In this document: piece after piece, positions 19,985 through 32,900 of the stretch
Layout: every line of letters begins with the position of its first letter
Numbering within the stretch: the first letter of the stretch is position 1
Assembly (NCBI RefSeq): GCF_032362555.1
Contig: NC_083514.1
Span: forward strand, 8,293,001-8,357,000
From: Amyelois transitella
Taxonomy: Eukaryota; Arthropoda; Insecta; Lepidoptera; Pyralidae
Direction of reading: 5' to 3'
Length of the DNA stretch: 64,000 bases
The notes under the pieces: model-generated
Database searches by the model: none
The model's input: the letters and a program-made list of their open reading frames with translations, nothing else
Told to the model about the DNA's origin: nothing
Translations under genes and position numbers: made by a program

Positions 19985-21370
19985 ATGTCTTCGCCGCTTG
20001 AAAATTTAGAGACACAACTCGAAATGTTTATCGAGAATGTCAGGCAAATTCGCATCATTGTTAGCGATTTCCAGCCACAAGGACAAAGTGTGCTGAACCA
20101 AAAGATGTAAGTAGCTCACAAATGATATTAACAAAACATTATATTTAGAAATAATTCCAAAACTACGTTTGACCTAATGTAATGTGGTATAAAAAAGTTA
20201 TCCATGTGTTGCTTTTTTTTTACAGACAATCCCTTGTGACAGGACTTCAGGAAGTAGACAAGTTGAAATCTCAAGTACACGACATTCATGTCCCCACAGA
20301 GGTTTTTGAGTAAGTTGAAATTACACTTTTCTTAAATCTGCCAGAAAATTTTACTCTTGGCACAAGTGAATTCAAAATCATCCAGTCAGAAATCATTCTA
20401 GAATTTCTATGTAGTATTATCACAAATTTATTTGTAATGGAATCAATAAAGCTGCTTCATACTTCATTCCGTGTAGATCCCGGCACCAATACAAAAATGA
20501 AAAGGACCACTCAATCTCTTTCCTATGGATATCGTAAAAGGCGACTAAGATAGGCTTACAAACTTTGGATTCTTCTTTTATGTGATGGGCTAGCAACCTG
20601 TCAGTATTTGAATCTCAATTCTATCATTAAGCCAAATAGCTGAACGTGGCCATTCAGTCTTTTCAAGACTGTTGGCTCTGTCTACCCTGCAAGGGATATA
20701 GATGTGACCATATGTATGTATGCATACTTCATAAGATACATAGCTTAAACATGACGTGTTAAATTTCTAAGAATTAATATTAGCCTTAGATAAGAGATTC
20801 CATAATTCCCTATCATATTTTTATGAAAACTTCTGCAACATTTCAAAACCTTACTCTGTCTCAGATTGTGAGATTATATCTGGAGACTACGCAGAGAATT
20901 TCCTATAGAACACATAATTTGCAAGTATGCTGTGTGACAAGCTGTCAATTGTAAATAGCTTTTTTCCTGATCATGTTTATCTGTTGCTTTCTTTAGTGAG
21001 ACTATTAACACTGGAAGCTGTGATGTGGCACAGATAAGGACATCGAGCAGAAAAATCTTATTTTTTAGTAAAATATGTAGCTCATGGTATAATAAGTAGC
21101 TATATAATAAGTAGCTGCTCTCACCAATACTTGTTTATAATGATAATTCTCAATAATGAAATATTTGCTATTTATTACAGTTACATTGACCAAGGCCGCA
21201 ACCCACAACTCTACACAAAAGACTGCATAGACAAGGCATTAGCCAAGAACGAAGAAGTTAAGGGCAAGATTGATTCCTACAAGCGATTCAAGAGCCACCT
21301 ACTTTCTGAGCTGTCAAAGACCTTTCCCAATGAGATTAATAAATACAAAGCCATCAGGGGTGGGGAATAA
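19985..21370 (+). CDS. MED10: Mediator complex subunit 10
   Basis: Three exons (19985-20106, 20226-20309, 21181-21370) join in frame to give 131 residues, close to the usual length of MED10. The donors are GTAAGT and the acceptors TTACAG. The protein starts MSSPLENLETQLEMFIENVR and continues through LQEVDKLKSQVHDIHVPTEV, YIDQGRNPQLYTKDC and AIRGGE, all typical of MED10/Nut2. MED10 is a middle-module subunit of Mediator, the coactivator linking transcription factors to RNA polymerase II. Intron 2 (20310-21180) holds a complete SINE copy. The gene is convergent with the PLD6-like gene. Confidence 0.96.
20468..20722 (-). repeat. (TATG)n SINE-like element with 10-bp target duplication
   Basis: The 255-bp insertion in MED10 intron 2 is bounded by CATACTTCAT on both sides (20458-20467 and 20723-20732). 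In its own sense it reads from GTGTAGATCCCGGCACC to a CATATGTATGTATG tail. The duplication and the tail are what target-primed reverse transcription leaves. Confidence 0.9.
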
Positions 21371-22250
21371 ATTGAGGCAATTTTCTACATATTTTTTTAA
21401 GGATGAGTCATAATCCTTATCTGAGGGCTATGTGATCACAAAAATATATTATCTGTACTTATATTAATTTCTTAAATTTCACATTACTGGCTGTAAGGGC
21501 TTTGTCTCATGTCTTCAACATACAGTTTTTCTATCATTAACAATAATTTTATATTCTACTTGCAAATCATAATGGCTTAGTAAAGTTTCTGAATTGCATT
21601 CCTATTTTCGATTGATATAATTTTGTTAAAATTATGTTATGTAGATTTATTTAAAAGGTTTTTTTTTTATTAGAAAAAAGGATAAATAAATAACGGAAAA
21701 TATTTGGAATTTTAATTAAACTTACCCTGTTGCATAATCATAAAAAAAAAACAATAGAAAAGAAAATTTACAAAGCTGACCATAAACAAAGTGTTTAAAT
21801 TTTTTAAAACAATGAGAATTTCATTAGGAAGTTCATAGATTTTGATTTAAATAGTGGAATATAGTATGAAGAAACACTTTCCTTCTTAAAAGTGGCTTTC
21901 AATTTATAAAAATATAAATTAGTAATATTAGATGAGAAATTACAGTAAAGTAATATAGATAATAAAATAAGCACAGGCAAAGGCCAGCTTTGCCTCGCAA
22001 CAAAAAATATTCTTACATTATTTCATGGTCTAAAATATTACATTGTTTTTATGGTAAATATACCTACCTACCTTTTTAGTCGGTGAATAAAATAAAATTG
22101 TATTAACATTCGCATTTGCATGTTTAGATTTTAAAACATTTGTGAAACAAATTCTTATTATCTATGAAATACTAAAATAATAAAAAGGATGGCAACGGTC
22201 CTCGATTATGCGGCACCTTATCCTGACTTCCACTCTGTGCAGCGACATAA
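21371..22250. other. Convergent 3' regions of MED10 and the PLD6-like gene
   Basis: Very AT-rich sequence with no additional gene. AATAAA-type signals occur near 21682 for the plus strand. Confidence 0.5.
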
Positions 22251-23303
22251 TTAGCCTAAACACAACTCGGGCGTCATCTGTGTATCTTGACTGACAAGTT
22301 CATTCTTATCTTCATGATCGTTAAGTTCGTCCTGAATATCAACCGTTCCCGAGTCGTTGGTGTTGCAATGTGTTTCAATATTTTCTATTTCATTGGTGTT
22401 AGATTGTGTTTGTTCAATTGGCACTTCGCTGGAGAAGGAATTCCACATCTGGTAGAAACTCTGTTTGACCGGCTCCACCAGTTGTCTCTTGCTGGTGATG
22501 TAGACGTAGTTCCAGTGGTCTGAAGATCGGTCGTTACCCCAGTTCAGCGTGCCAGTCATGAGAATATTATCATCTATTATGCAGAACTTATGCTGCATCT
22601 TGTATACGCGTTCATTCGCTTTACATCTGATTTCAGCTCCTGAAAATATGAAGTGTTGAAAAATAGTTGATGACAACAAAACTTAGTCATTTGAGACACT
22701 ATCATCTTTTTGTTAATCATAAAACCGGCGTTATCACATGTAATCACGTCAGATGTAGGTAAAATTTTTTTTAGCTTAACGTTTGAATTGAGATTTGAAT
22801 AGTTGGGCTGCTAGCCCATCGCTTATAAGAATAGTTCTAAGCTTTTGCACCGGACGAAAGCTTCGTTATTTTTGTGCTTAGTCGTTCTTTACGACGTCTA
22901 TGGAAAAGAGATGGTGTGAGAACCACACGACGGTTATTTTTGAAATGAAGAACTTACCAGCATCTAGAAGTTCTTTGATGATAGGATCAGTAGCGTCATA
23001 CCCAGTCCGGTCTAATATTACACGGACTGCAATTTTCTTTGCCTTCATTACTTCAAGGAGCCTTCCCTGTATGGCTTGATTGTGAATACCTGGCATGCAT
23101 ACGTGAATATTGCTCTTTGCTCCTTCAATGTAGCTTATAAATTTATCGAAACAGTTGAATGCATTGTATTGTAGTTTACAAAATACCATCACTTCATTTA
23201 TCTCCTTGCTTCGGGTCCTAAGAAAGAAGGCAGCCGCCGACACAACACAAGTAGCAAACGCCGCTGCTGAAGCCAACATTGTTGTATATGGATACAATCG
23301 CAT
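22251..23303 (-). CDS. Zucchini/PLD6-like protein with altered HKD motif
   Basis: Two exons (22958-23303, 22251-22639; donor GTAAGT, acceptor TTTTCAG) give 244 residues. The N-terminus has one hydrophobic segment (about 8-28, MLASAAAFATCVVSAAAFF) followed by RTRSKE, as in mitochondrial outer-membrane PLD6. The rest follows a single-HKD phospholipase-D fold: IHVCMPGIHNQAIQGRLL, VRVILDRTGYD, then KMQHKFCIIDDN and GTLNW. PLD6/Zucchini cleaves piRNA precursors and uses H-x-K-x4-D, one motif from each half of a dimer. Here Lys133 and Asp138 are in place, but residue 131, where the His belongs, is Gln (codon CAG at 22593-22595). The C-terminal 60 residues are acidic and Asn/Thr-rich. It may be a divergent, catalytically impaired paralogue. 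The gene is divergent from EXO1. Confidence 0.85.
22735..22930 (+). repeat. Degenerate (TATG)n SINE filling the PLD6-like intron
   Basis: GTAATCACGTC, TGCTAGCCCATCGC and TTTACGACGTCTATGG occur in family order, with many substitutions and an internal deletion. The copy covers more than half of the 318-bp intron and ends about 27 bp from the donor site, so it has been tolerated for a long time. Confidence 0.6.
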
Positions 23304-23911
23304 TATATGTATTGGTTCGCAATAAGACCGGTCTTGTAATTTTATGGTTTAAATAAAATTAAGAGGTCAAATTATGGGAACACATTTCTAAACGGTGGAA
23401 CTAGATAGAACTACCCGCATTGTAAAAAAGAATTTTACGACGGTTAATCGCTGACGGTAACCGTTGCTTGGAAATATAACGGTTTACCTTTCATATTTAC
23501 CAAATCTGTTTTATATTCAAATAAAATTCCAAACCATCTATAAAATAGGATAAGCAATAAACCACAAAAACGCCCAAATAATGAGGGATGAGGGTGAATT
23601 TAGTATGAAAATATCTATGTATAATGGCATTGGCTTCTATTCTATCGATGAGAAAAGGAAATATATAATTACTTGACATTGACATAGGACGGATTCGACT
23701 CGACAATGGCTGGCGCGAAAATTGACGTTTCTTCTTGTGTATTGTGATAATTTTACTGCTCGAATGTTTTTATTTACACTGCATTCAAAATACTGCAAAA
23801 ATATACCATGTATTATTTCCTGGTTGATAAAAATAGGGCGTTGATTTAATCGGTGTCTATGTTAGCAATAATTATAAAAATATCGGGGTTGGATGTACAG
23901 CTGTTTCAATC
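23304..23911. promoter_or_regulatory. Divergent promoter region of PLD6-like gene and EXO1
   Basis: This 608-bp interval separates the two start codons. It contains an E2F-type site (see the separate entry). No TATA box is obvious on either strand. Confidence 0.5.
23711..23720 (-). promoter_or_regulatory. E2F-type site upstream of EXO1
   Basis: On the minus strand this reads TTTCGCGCCA, a perfect match to the E2F consensus TTTSSCGC. It lies about 190 bp before the EXO1 start codon. Control by E2F would suit an S-phase DNA-repair nuclease, but binding is inferred, not shown. Confidence 0.5.
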
Positions 23912-26900
23912 ATGGGTATCACTGGGTTGATCCCTTTTTTAGAAAAAGCCTCAAAGAAAGTTAATATTGGTGAATTTAGTGGTTGTACTGTTGCTATTGA
24001 TTCATACTGTTGGTTGCATAAGGGGGCCTTTGCTTGTGCTGACAAGTTAGTGCGGGGCGAAAACACCGACATGTAAGTAAATAAATTATTTTGAAAATAA
24101 TTTAATAAAATAAATTCTCACTTGTAACATTTCTTGGCAAGGATTAAAGTTGCGAAAGCAGTTACTGGTACATCTGTTATTTTCATGATTCAATTATATA
24201 AAGTGATTCAAGTACATCATAAATATAATTTATTGATTTTTTATTTTCAGACACATAAAATATTGTTTAAAATATGTGACAATGCTCCTATCGAAGAATA
24301 TTAAACCAGTTCTTGTGTTTGATGGAAGACATCTGCCTGCTAAGGCTATGACGGAATCCAAGAGACGAGAGTGAGTAAATTGTGCATGTTTGTTTGTTAC
24401 AAGAAATAGTACCTACATAGTTAATAAAGTAATAAATCACTTGCAATGGCTTATCCCATGAAACAATGCATGTTTTTGTTTATACAATTTGGGACCAATT
24501 AGAAGAATACCATTCAAGACAATTACTTACAAGGCAAGAAAATTTTATAGGCAAATTTTAAAATTTCAGATCCAGAACAATATCAAAGAAAAGAGCAGCT
24601 GAATTATTAAGTTTGGGAAAGGTACATTGTAATTTCATAAAAATTTTTTGTTGGGATAAAAGCCTTTATTTCTAACTTTTGTTTTACAAGATTTACACAA
24701 ATCACAAGTTATAATTGCATGCATTTGTCCTTTGACAAAGGCCTTGTCCAATCTCTTCCATATCAATTATTAAATAATAAAGTTATGTGTTTGAGTTTAG
24801 CACGTAAGACACCTTTATTCTATCTTTGACATTTTGTACAAAAGTACATTGTTTGCGCGTTTAATATCTGTATCTATAATAATATTATCAAGCTGAAGAG
24901 TTTATTTGTTTGTCAACATGCTTATCTCAGGAACTGCTTGTTCAAATTGAAAAATTCTTTTTGCATTGAGTAGACCATTAATCGAGGAAGGCTTTAGGCT
25001 ATATAACATCTTGCAGCAACTATAAGGATCAAAGAAATAATGGAATATGTGAAAAAAACGGGGAAATTTATTCATCCTTCAGGGCTTCAATGATGCCCAA
25101 AATAACTATTCCACACGGACGAAGTCGCGGGCACAGATAGTTATTTATTTACGTATTTGGTATTATTTTATAGTGTAATGGGCATGTGCCTTTTTATTGG
25201 CAGGTTGAAGAAGCAAGATCATACATGCGTCGCAGCGTTGATATCACTCACGCTATGGCTCTAGAACTGATCAAAGAATGCCGCAAACGTAACGTGGACT
25301 GTATAGTAGCACCTTATGAAGCAGACGCACAGTTGGCATATTTAAACATGAAGAACATAGCTCACTTGGTTATCACTGAGGACTCTGATTTGATACTATT
25401 TGGATGTACTAAGGTAATTTCTTTATTAAAGTCATAATTTTACAAATAAAAAAATTCTGACTTATTCATAACCTAATTAAGAGAAGATTTTAATCTATTG
25501 ACCATTGTGTGTGATATACTTCTCTAGAGTTCGACCAATGTTGTTGAAATTTTGCATGACTGTACAGTCACGTTGAAAAAAACAAAAATTACTCTACACT
25601 TCATGATAAAAAAAGTATGAATTTCCTGGAATTTGCGATAAACCACATTTTTCGCGAGCAGCCACTGTCAAAAGCTTATCAATACAAATAAGGAAAATAT
25701 TCAGGATTTCATCATTAAGCCAAACGGCTGAACGTGGTCTATTAGTCTTTTTAAGACTGTGGACTGTCTACTCCGCGTATACGTAAGTATGTACTATGTG
25801 GTGTAACCACATCATCTCACTAAACATATGGTATGGTTATATTTAAATTTAACTTTTTAATTCCAGGTTCTATTCAAAATGGACCTCGACGGCACTGGCA
25901 CGTTAGTGGAAACAGCCAAACTTCCTCTAGTCATGAACTGTCCAATAGAGCGGTATACGTTCGATAAGTTCAGACAGATGTGCATCATGTCCGGCTGTGA
26001 TTATTTATCGTCTTTGCCCGGGATAGGCTTAGCTAAAGCCAGGCAGTTTGTTACAGCCACACAGGATCCGAATTTTGCTAATGTAAGTGTTAAGGAAAAT
26101 CAGAACGAAATCTCAATGCTTGTTATTAAGAATGGTCGACGCCGCTGAGGCAAACTATAAAAGTGATTGTGTTACAAATGCTTTCTACTACATTACATAC
26201 GTACATATAATCACGTCTGTATCCCTTACGAGGTAGACAGAGCCAACAGTCTCACAATGACTGACAGGCCACGTTCAGCTGTATGGCTTAAAGAAATTGA
26301 GATTAAAGTAGAGACATGTTGCTATCCCATCACCTTAAAATAATTCCAAATTTTATAAGCCTATCCCTTAGTCTCCTTTTACGACATCCATGGGAAAGAA
26401 ATGTAGTGGTCTTATTTCTTAGTGCTGGAAACCACACATTAGAATAGTATATTACATACACGCGAAATCTTGGATAAGTGAATAAATGTAAAAAGCTCTG
26501 AAAGTTAATGCATTGTTTAAATTGAGAATGATATGACAATATCAAACAATTATGTATTTGGTTCACTTCAGACATATACTCGTAGATAAGTAAAGTAGTT
26601 AAGCCAAGTTTGTCGAAAAGTCTAGGATGCCTTGTCCAGTTGAATTAATTGGGATTTAGAGAGTGACAGGTTGTTAACTTATCACAGTAACGAATAATTC
26701 CAAGTCTATAAATTTCCTCTTATTGGTGAAAAAAATAATAAATAATAATCACTTGGCTTCAGGCACTAAAGAAACTGCCCAGTTTCTTCAACAAGTCTTC
26801 CTTGACGGTATCTGATGAGTATAGGGAGAACTTCTTGAAAGCAGAGGCAACATTCAAACACCAGTATGTGTATGATCCACTTCGGAGACAAATGGTGCGT

Positions 26901-29900
26901 TTAACAGAACCTGATGATGAAGGTAAATTATTAAAAAATTACAGTTCGTAATACGAAAAAACTACATACATAAGGTCAAGTCTATATCCCTTGCGGGGTA
27001 GACAGAGCCAACAGTCTTGTAAAGACTGAAGGGCCACATTCTTAATGATGGAATTGAGATTCAAATAGTGTCAGGCTGCTAGCCCATCGCCTACAAGAGG
27101 ATTCCCAAGTAATTAAACCAATCACTTAGTCGCCTTTTACGACATCCATGGGAAAGGTATGAAGTGGCTCTATTCTTTACTCCCGGAAACTAGTAAAAAA
27201 CTAGTCTATTTCTAATTCTCTTGATAATATCGGTATATATTCTCTTAATAAATAAATATATATGGGACAAATTACACCAATTAAGTAAGCCTAGAAGCAG
27301 TGGCGTAGCGTGAGTGTCGGCTGCCCGGGGCGGAAGACAATTTTGCCGCCCTCTTATTTAGGTATTTTAATTTGATGTACAGTATACATTACATACATTC
27401 ATTATAGAGAACTTGTCGACGATAACAGTCATCATTATTTTGCATTATACAGGTTAGATTTTAAATAAATAAGCTTGTCTAAGTTTTACAATCACATCAC
27501 ATTTATTAATACAAAAATTCTTTTACTTTAACCAATTTGATACATGGATATAACTTAGTTACCTATCACTTAAGCTTATTTTATTTAATCTTGTCTATCG
27601 TCCAGGTGTACCTACGATATATGATGTGAGGTGTACGACGATAGACAAGATTAAATAAAATCAATTTTTAATTATAACTAGAACGATACTATAATTTTAT
27701 ATTAACGAGTTTTTGTTAGAATTAAAAATAAAACTTCCGTCTTCAATAAAAAAAATATATGTCTACTTTTTTTAAGAGCAAACTTTATTATTTGTTGTAA
27801 AATTTTGCCGCCCCCTAAAAGTGCCGCCCGGGGCTGGCCGCCCCCGCCGCCCCCACTACGCTACGCCACTGCCTAGAAGTAAGTTCGGGACTTGTGTTAT
27901 GATAACAAAACGATTATATTATAAATCTTATATAGATAAACATCGAACACCTAGGCCAATCAGAAAATATGTCATTCTTAGGGAGGGCACTTGAGGAAAA
28001 GGCTCAAAGTATGATAACGAAATGATATTTATACTATTTTCAGACATAGAGCAAGCGTTATGTGTTAATGCTGGCGAGCTGCTTGACGCAAAGATCGCCT
28101 TCCAATTAGCTTTAGGGAACTTGGACCCGTTCACTTTGAAGAAAATGGACGATTGGCATCCCGAAGACCGTGTTGTGGTGAGTAGGTGTAGGATATGTTT
28201 ATTTAATGTTATCCTGTTATTTTATGACTAGCTGTGCCCGCGACTTCATCCGCGTGGAATAGTTATTTTAGGCATCATTGAAACTGTGCTGTGTGGTTCC
28301 CGGCACCAATAAAAAAAAAAAACAATAGGACCACTCCATCTCGTTCCCATGGATGTCGTAAAAGGCGACTAAGGGATAGGCTTATAAACTTGGGATTCTA
28401 CTTTTAGGCGATGGCGAGGCTAGCAACCCGTTATTTGAATCTCAATTCCAATATAAAGCCAAATAGCTGAACGTGGCCTACCAGTCTTTTCAAGACTGTT
28501 GGCTCTGTCTACCCCGCAAGGGATATAGACGTGATTATATGTATGTATGTATGTGCCCGCGACTTCATCCGCGTGGAATAGTTATTTTAGGCATCATTGA
28601 AACCCTCGAGGTAATAATAAATAAATAATAATAAAATACATATGATTACGACGGGGTAGTCATTAGACTACAGCTTTCCGTTTGCCAGGATACCTGAATA
28701 CATCTTGTTTTTATATAGCATCGAGTTCATATTGGATTTAAATTATCTAGGCTTAAAACTAAGAATTGTTTTTAATTGAAAGCGAAACAAGGTTTTAGGA
28801 TAAGTAGTGTGAACACTGGCGACATCTGTTAAAGGTTGTAGTCATAAACCAATCTGACCTCTTTTCTAAGAAGTTTAATAATACAGATTTGTCATTACAG
28901 AACGGCCACGTAAAAACGGACAGTTGGAAAGAGAAAGGCATATCGAACCACCCCAGCATATGGGGAGGTAATTTCGAACAATATTTGGACGATCCATGTC
29001 CTTGGGCCCGGAAGGTCAAGAAAGTGGAACCCATAATCGGGGTGCCCCTCACCAGACCGAGGAAAAAAGTGGTTAATATGGTCAGCAAATATGTACCGGA
29101 GACCCAAGATGAAAGGTATAGTTTCTTCAAAAATGTATACTAATTTTAAACTTAAGCACTGCATTATTAGTAGTATTTTAAACGCGCACGTAACATAGAT
29201 AGATAAAACTCGTTATTGCACCATAAGAGAAAACATACAAAACAACACAAAGCAGATATAGATGGTACAAAGGCGGACTTATCGCTAAAGCAATCTCTTC
29301 CAGTCAACCTTTGGGTACATCCTCCTCGCGTCGTATACCTCATTGCTGAGGGTCGTGACTCCCCCGCCGAATCACTTTCTCTTTGATCTCTTCCTTCCAC
29401 CTGTTGCGATCCTTTGCGTCGTGGAGGGCCTTATGGAGATCGGTGTTTAGTGACGATCGGATTTGATCCGACCATCTTGTAGGGCTGCGACCTCTAGGTC
29501 TTTTTCCGTCAACCTTGCCTGTCACCATTAGCTGCTCCATGTTGTGACCGTCTTTCCGTGCAATGTGGCCGAAAAATTCCAGTATCCTGCGGAGACAGGT
29601 GGTGGACAGTCTCGTTTTGATTTGGAGTTCACGCAGGATAGATGCATTGGTACGGAAGGCAGTCCAGGGTATTTGTAGCATCTTCCTCCAGCACCACATT
29701 TCGAAGGCATCTATGCGGTCTCTATCAGCCTTTTTCAGAACCCATGTCTCGGCGCCGTAGCTAAATATGGAGAAGACCAGAGTGTGGACAAGTTTCTTTT
29801 TTGTCTTCCGTGAAATGCTTCGGTCCCTCCATATCTTTTGTAGTTGAGACATGGCATTTTTGGCCATCCCTATTCGTCTCCTTATTTCCGTCTCACAGGA

Positions 29901-32900
29901 TCCCCTGTCACTGATGTTGGCCCCCAGGTAGACAAAGTCATTGACGATGTCTAAGTTGAGAGCATTCGTCGGTTCAAGTCTTCCGGCACGATCTACCACC
30001 ATTAGTTTGGTTTTGGCGTGGTTGATTTTGAGACCTAATTGCAAACTGATGTGCTCAATACGGGCAAGGAATTCCACCATTTCGCTTTCACTTGCAGCTA
30101 TTAATGTGGTGTCGTCTGCGTAACGAAGGTTTGTCAGTCTGGTGCCACCAACCGTGACTCCGCCGTCCCAGTCCTCGCAAGCCCGCCTGATGATGTATTC
30201 TCCGTAAACGTTGAAGAGAATCGGAGACAGGATGCAGCCCTGCCTAACGCCTTTAGCAAAACTAAATGGCTCCGATGTGCAATCCTCGATTTTGACGATG
30301 CCTTGGTTATTTAGGTACAGCGAGCGGATAAGCGCCACAAGATGTTGAGGCACTCCCAGTTCTCCCAGTATATTCCAGAGGTCTGACCACACGACACAGT
30401 CGAAGGCTTTGCTGTAATCGATGAAGCACAAGATGATAGGTACGTTGAATTCGTAGGCTTTTTCGATCAGCTGGCGTATGTTTAGGATTTGCTCGCGAGT
30501 GCCCCTACCCTTAACAAATCCCGCTTGCTCTTGTGGAATTTGCCAGTCCAGGAAGTGTCTAATTCTGCTGTTGATGATATGGAGCATCACATCTTTGGGT
30601 ACATACCTTTATTTTATCTCGGATGATTCAAATCATGTTACAATGATTAATGCTAAAAAATAGGTATAGCGCGTTCAATACCTGTATTATTTATAAATAG
30701 TATTAGATCTAGGCTGCAACCATAGAAATTGAAAAAAAAATAGACATTCCTTACACCCAGCATGTCTTCATCCCTTGGCCATCCCAGAGCCAACCAACAA
30801 AGAGACGACGTACAAACTGCATGACTTAATGATCGAATCAAGATTCAACACTGACAGGCTGGAAGCACATCGCTTTAAAGAACAATTTCACGTTTGGAAG
30901 ATATACCTTTAATTGATTTTTCATAATCAAAATGAATATTTTGTTCAGAAAGTAGGCCTAAAAATCCGTTATGTAGTTTTAAAGATCTATGTTAGCATAC
31001 ATACAGACATTAGAAGCGACTTTGGTTTATACTAAATAGTAATATTTTTTCTCTTTCAGTATTACAATAGAATCTTTAACCAGTATGTACTGTACAGAGC
31101 CAGCATCTAAAAAACAGAGAACCGACAGCAATAACGTTAAAAATGACAGTGAAACATTCACACAATATGATACACAAGGTAGTCATAACATAGCACTATG
31201 TGAAGAAGATATAGTAGCAAATATACAAAAAGAGAAGTCACCAATCCTAGAAAATAAGCAGCGGTCATACACGAAATGCCTCAGAAAAAACGGTTGTGAT
31301 ATACTTAAAAGACTGAGTAAGTTTCCTAGGACGATAGTAGGTGAGAATGTTGTTGAAAGTAAATTTTTCAGCTCGAACCAATCAACTGAACTAAATGTAT
31401 CAAAAGAGGTTGTCATAGAAGAATCTCCGGAGAGAGTAAGCAAGAATCCGTTCAAAGTGAAACCCGTAGCTTCTATCAATATGGATGTAGAGTTGAAAAT
31501 TGAAACAGAAGTTTTAGAAGAGCAGCTTAAAATTTCACAAAAGGAGAACTCGCCTCAAAACAGCCCGAGAAAGTCTAAGAGTCCTATAATAGAGTTAAAT
31601 CTATGGAATGGACCTGTAAGAGAAAGTGATTCATCCTTTGAGTTGTGTACGGAAGGATCTGTGATAGAAAATACTTATCCGTACGAAACTTTGGTTACTC
31701 CAGTTGATTCACAGGTTTGTATTTAATGTTTTGGCCATTTTTATCTATCCACCTATACTAGAGAACGCCCGCGGCTCCGCCCGCGTTCAACGAAAAATCA
31801 CCATAATTCCCGTTCCCGCGGGAATTTCGGGAAATCCTCTCTTAGTACACCTCTAGAACACCTAAAGAACTTAAGAAACATGCCAAATTTCAAGCTCCTA
31901 GACCCAGGAGTTTGGGCTCTGCGTTGATATATCAGTCAGTCATTCACTTTCTTCTTTTATTATTATTAGATAGATAGATATCAAAAAATGACTGCCTGAC
32001 CTATCAACTTACGACGAAAGTAGTCGCGGGCAATAGATACATATATTTATAAATGTATTCCAGTCGTCATTTGGCTCATCTCCACCACCGAAGTGTTCCT
32101 GGCGCGGCAGTCAGCCTCGTTCCGCGCTGAGTCAGTGTAACAAGGGCAACAAGAAGACCGCCCTCAAACGGACTACCTCGTTGCCCAGCAATCAGCCCAC
32201 TCTGCTGAGCAAATTTGGGTTTCAGAAAAAGTAAGAATTAAAATTTTTTTTTTACATATTTATGTCCATAGCCTTTGCGTAGACAGAGCCTTGTCGTAGC
32301 GTAGAGAATAGTCTTGAAAATACTGATAAGGCCATGTTCAGTTGTTTGGCTTAGTGATAGAATTGAGATTCAAATAGTGGCAGTTTACTTGCCCAACGCC
32401 TAAAAGGAGAATAGAAAGTTAATAAGCTTATTCTTTGGTCGCCTTTTGTGATACTCATGGGAAAGAGATGGAGGAGTGCCTATTCTTTTTCTATTGGTGC
32501 CGGAAACGACTGATATATTTTTTTTATTTCATCAACTGAATTAAGTATTTTTACTTTTGTAGTCGTTTTGCTGTAGCTGAAATTATGAATCTTTATTTTG
32601 TCAATAGGTATAATTTAGGATTTCACGAGGCTCGGTTCTATCCTAATAAACCAAGGCGCACTTGACATCTGTCTGATTTTTTAAAAAGTAAACTCGTGTC
32701 ATGATCCTATGAGTGAAAGGACAAATATTAAGTCACAATAACACTACAATGTTTATAATACTTTAAAAATAATTGCCATTGTTAGGCAGTTCAATCTGTG
32801 AACTTGGGACCTTGTGTCTCAGGAAACAGGCATAATTTTCCCGCACTGAAATTAGAACTCGCTATACATTATACAAATCAGAATCATATCATGTACAAGT

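Noticed and set aside
28795-29164. Open stretches opposite to EXO1 exon 8
   Set aside because: They are antisense shadows of a well-supported coding exon.
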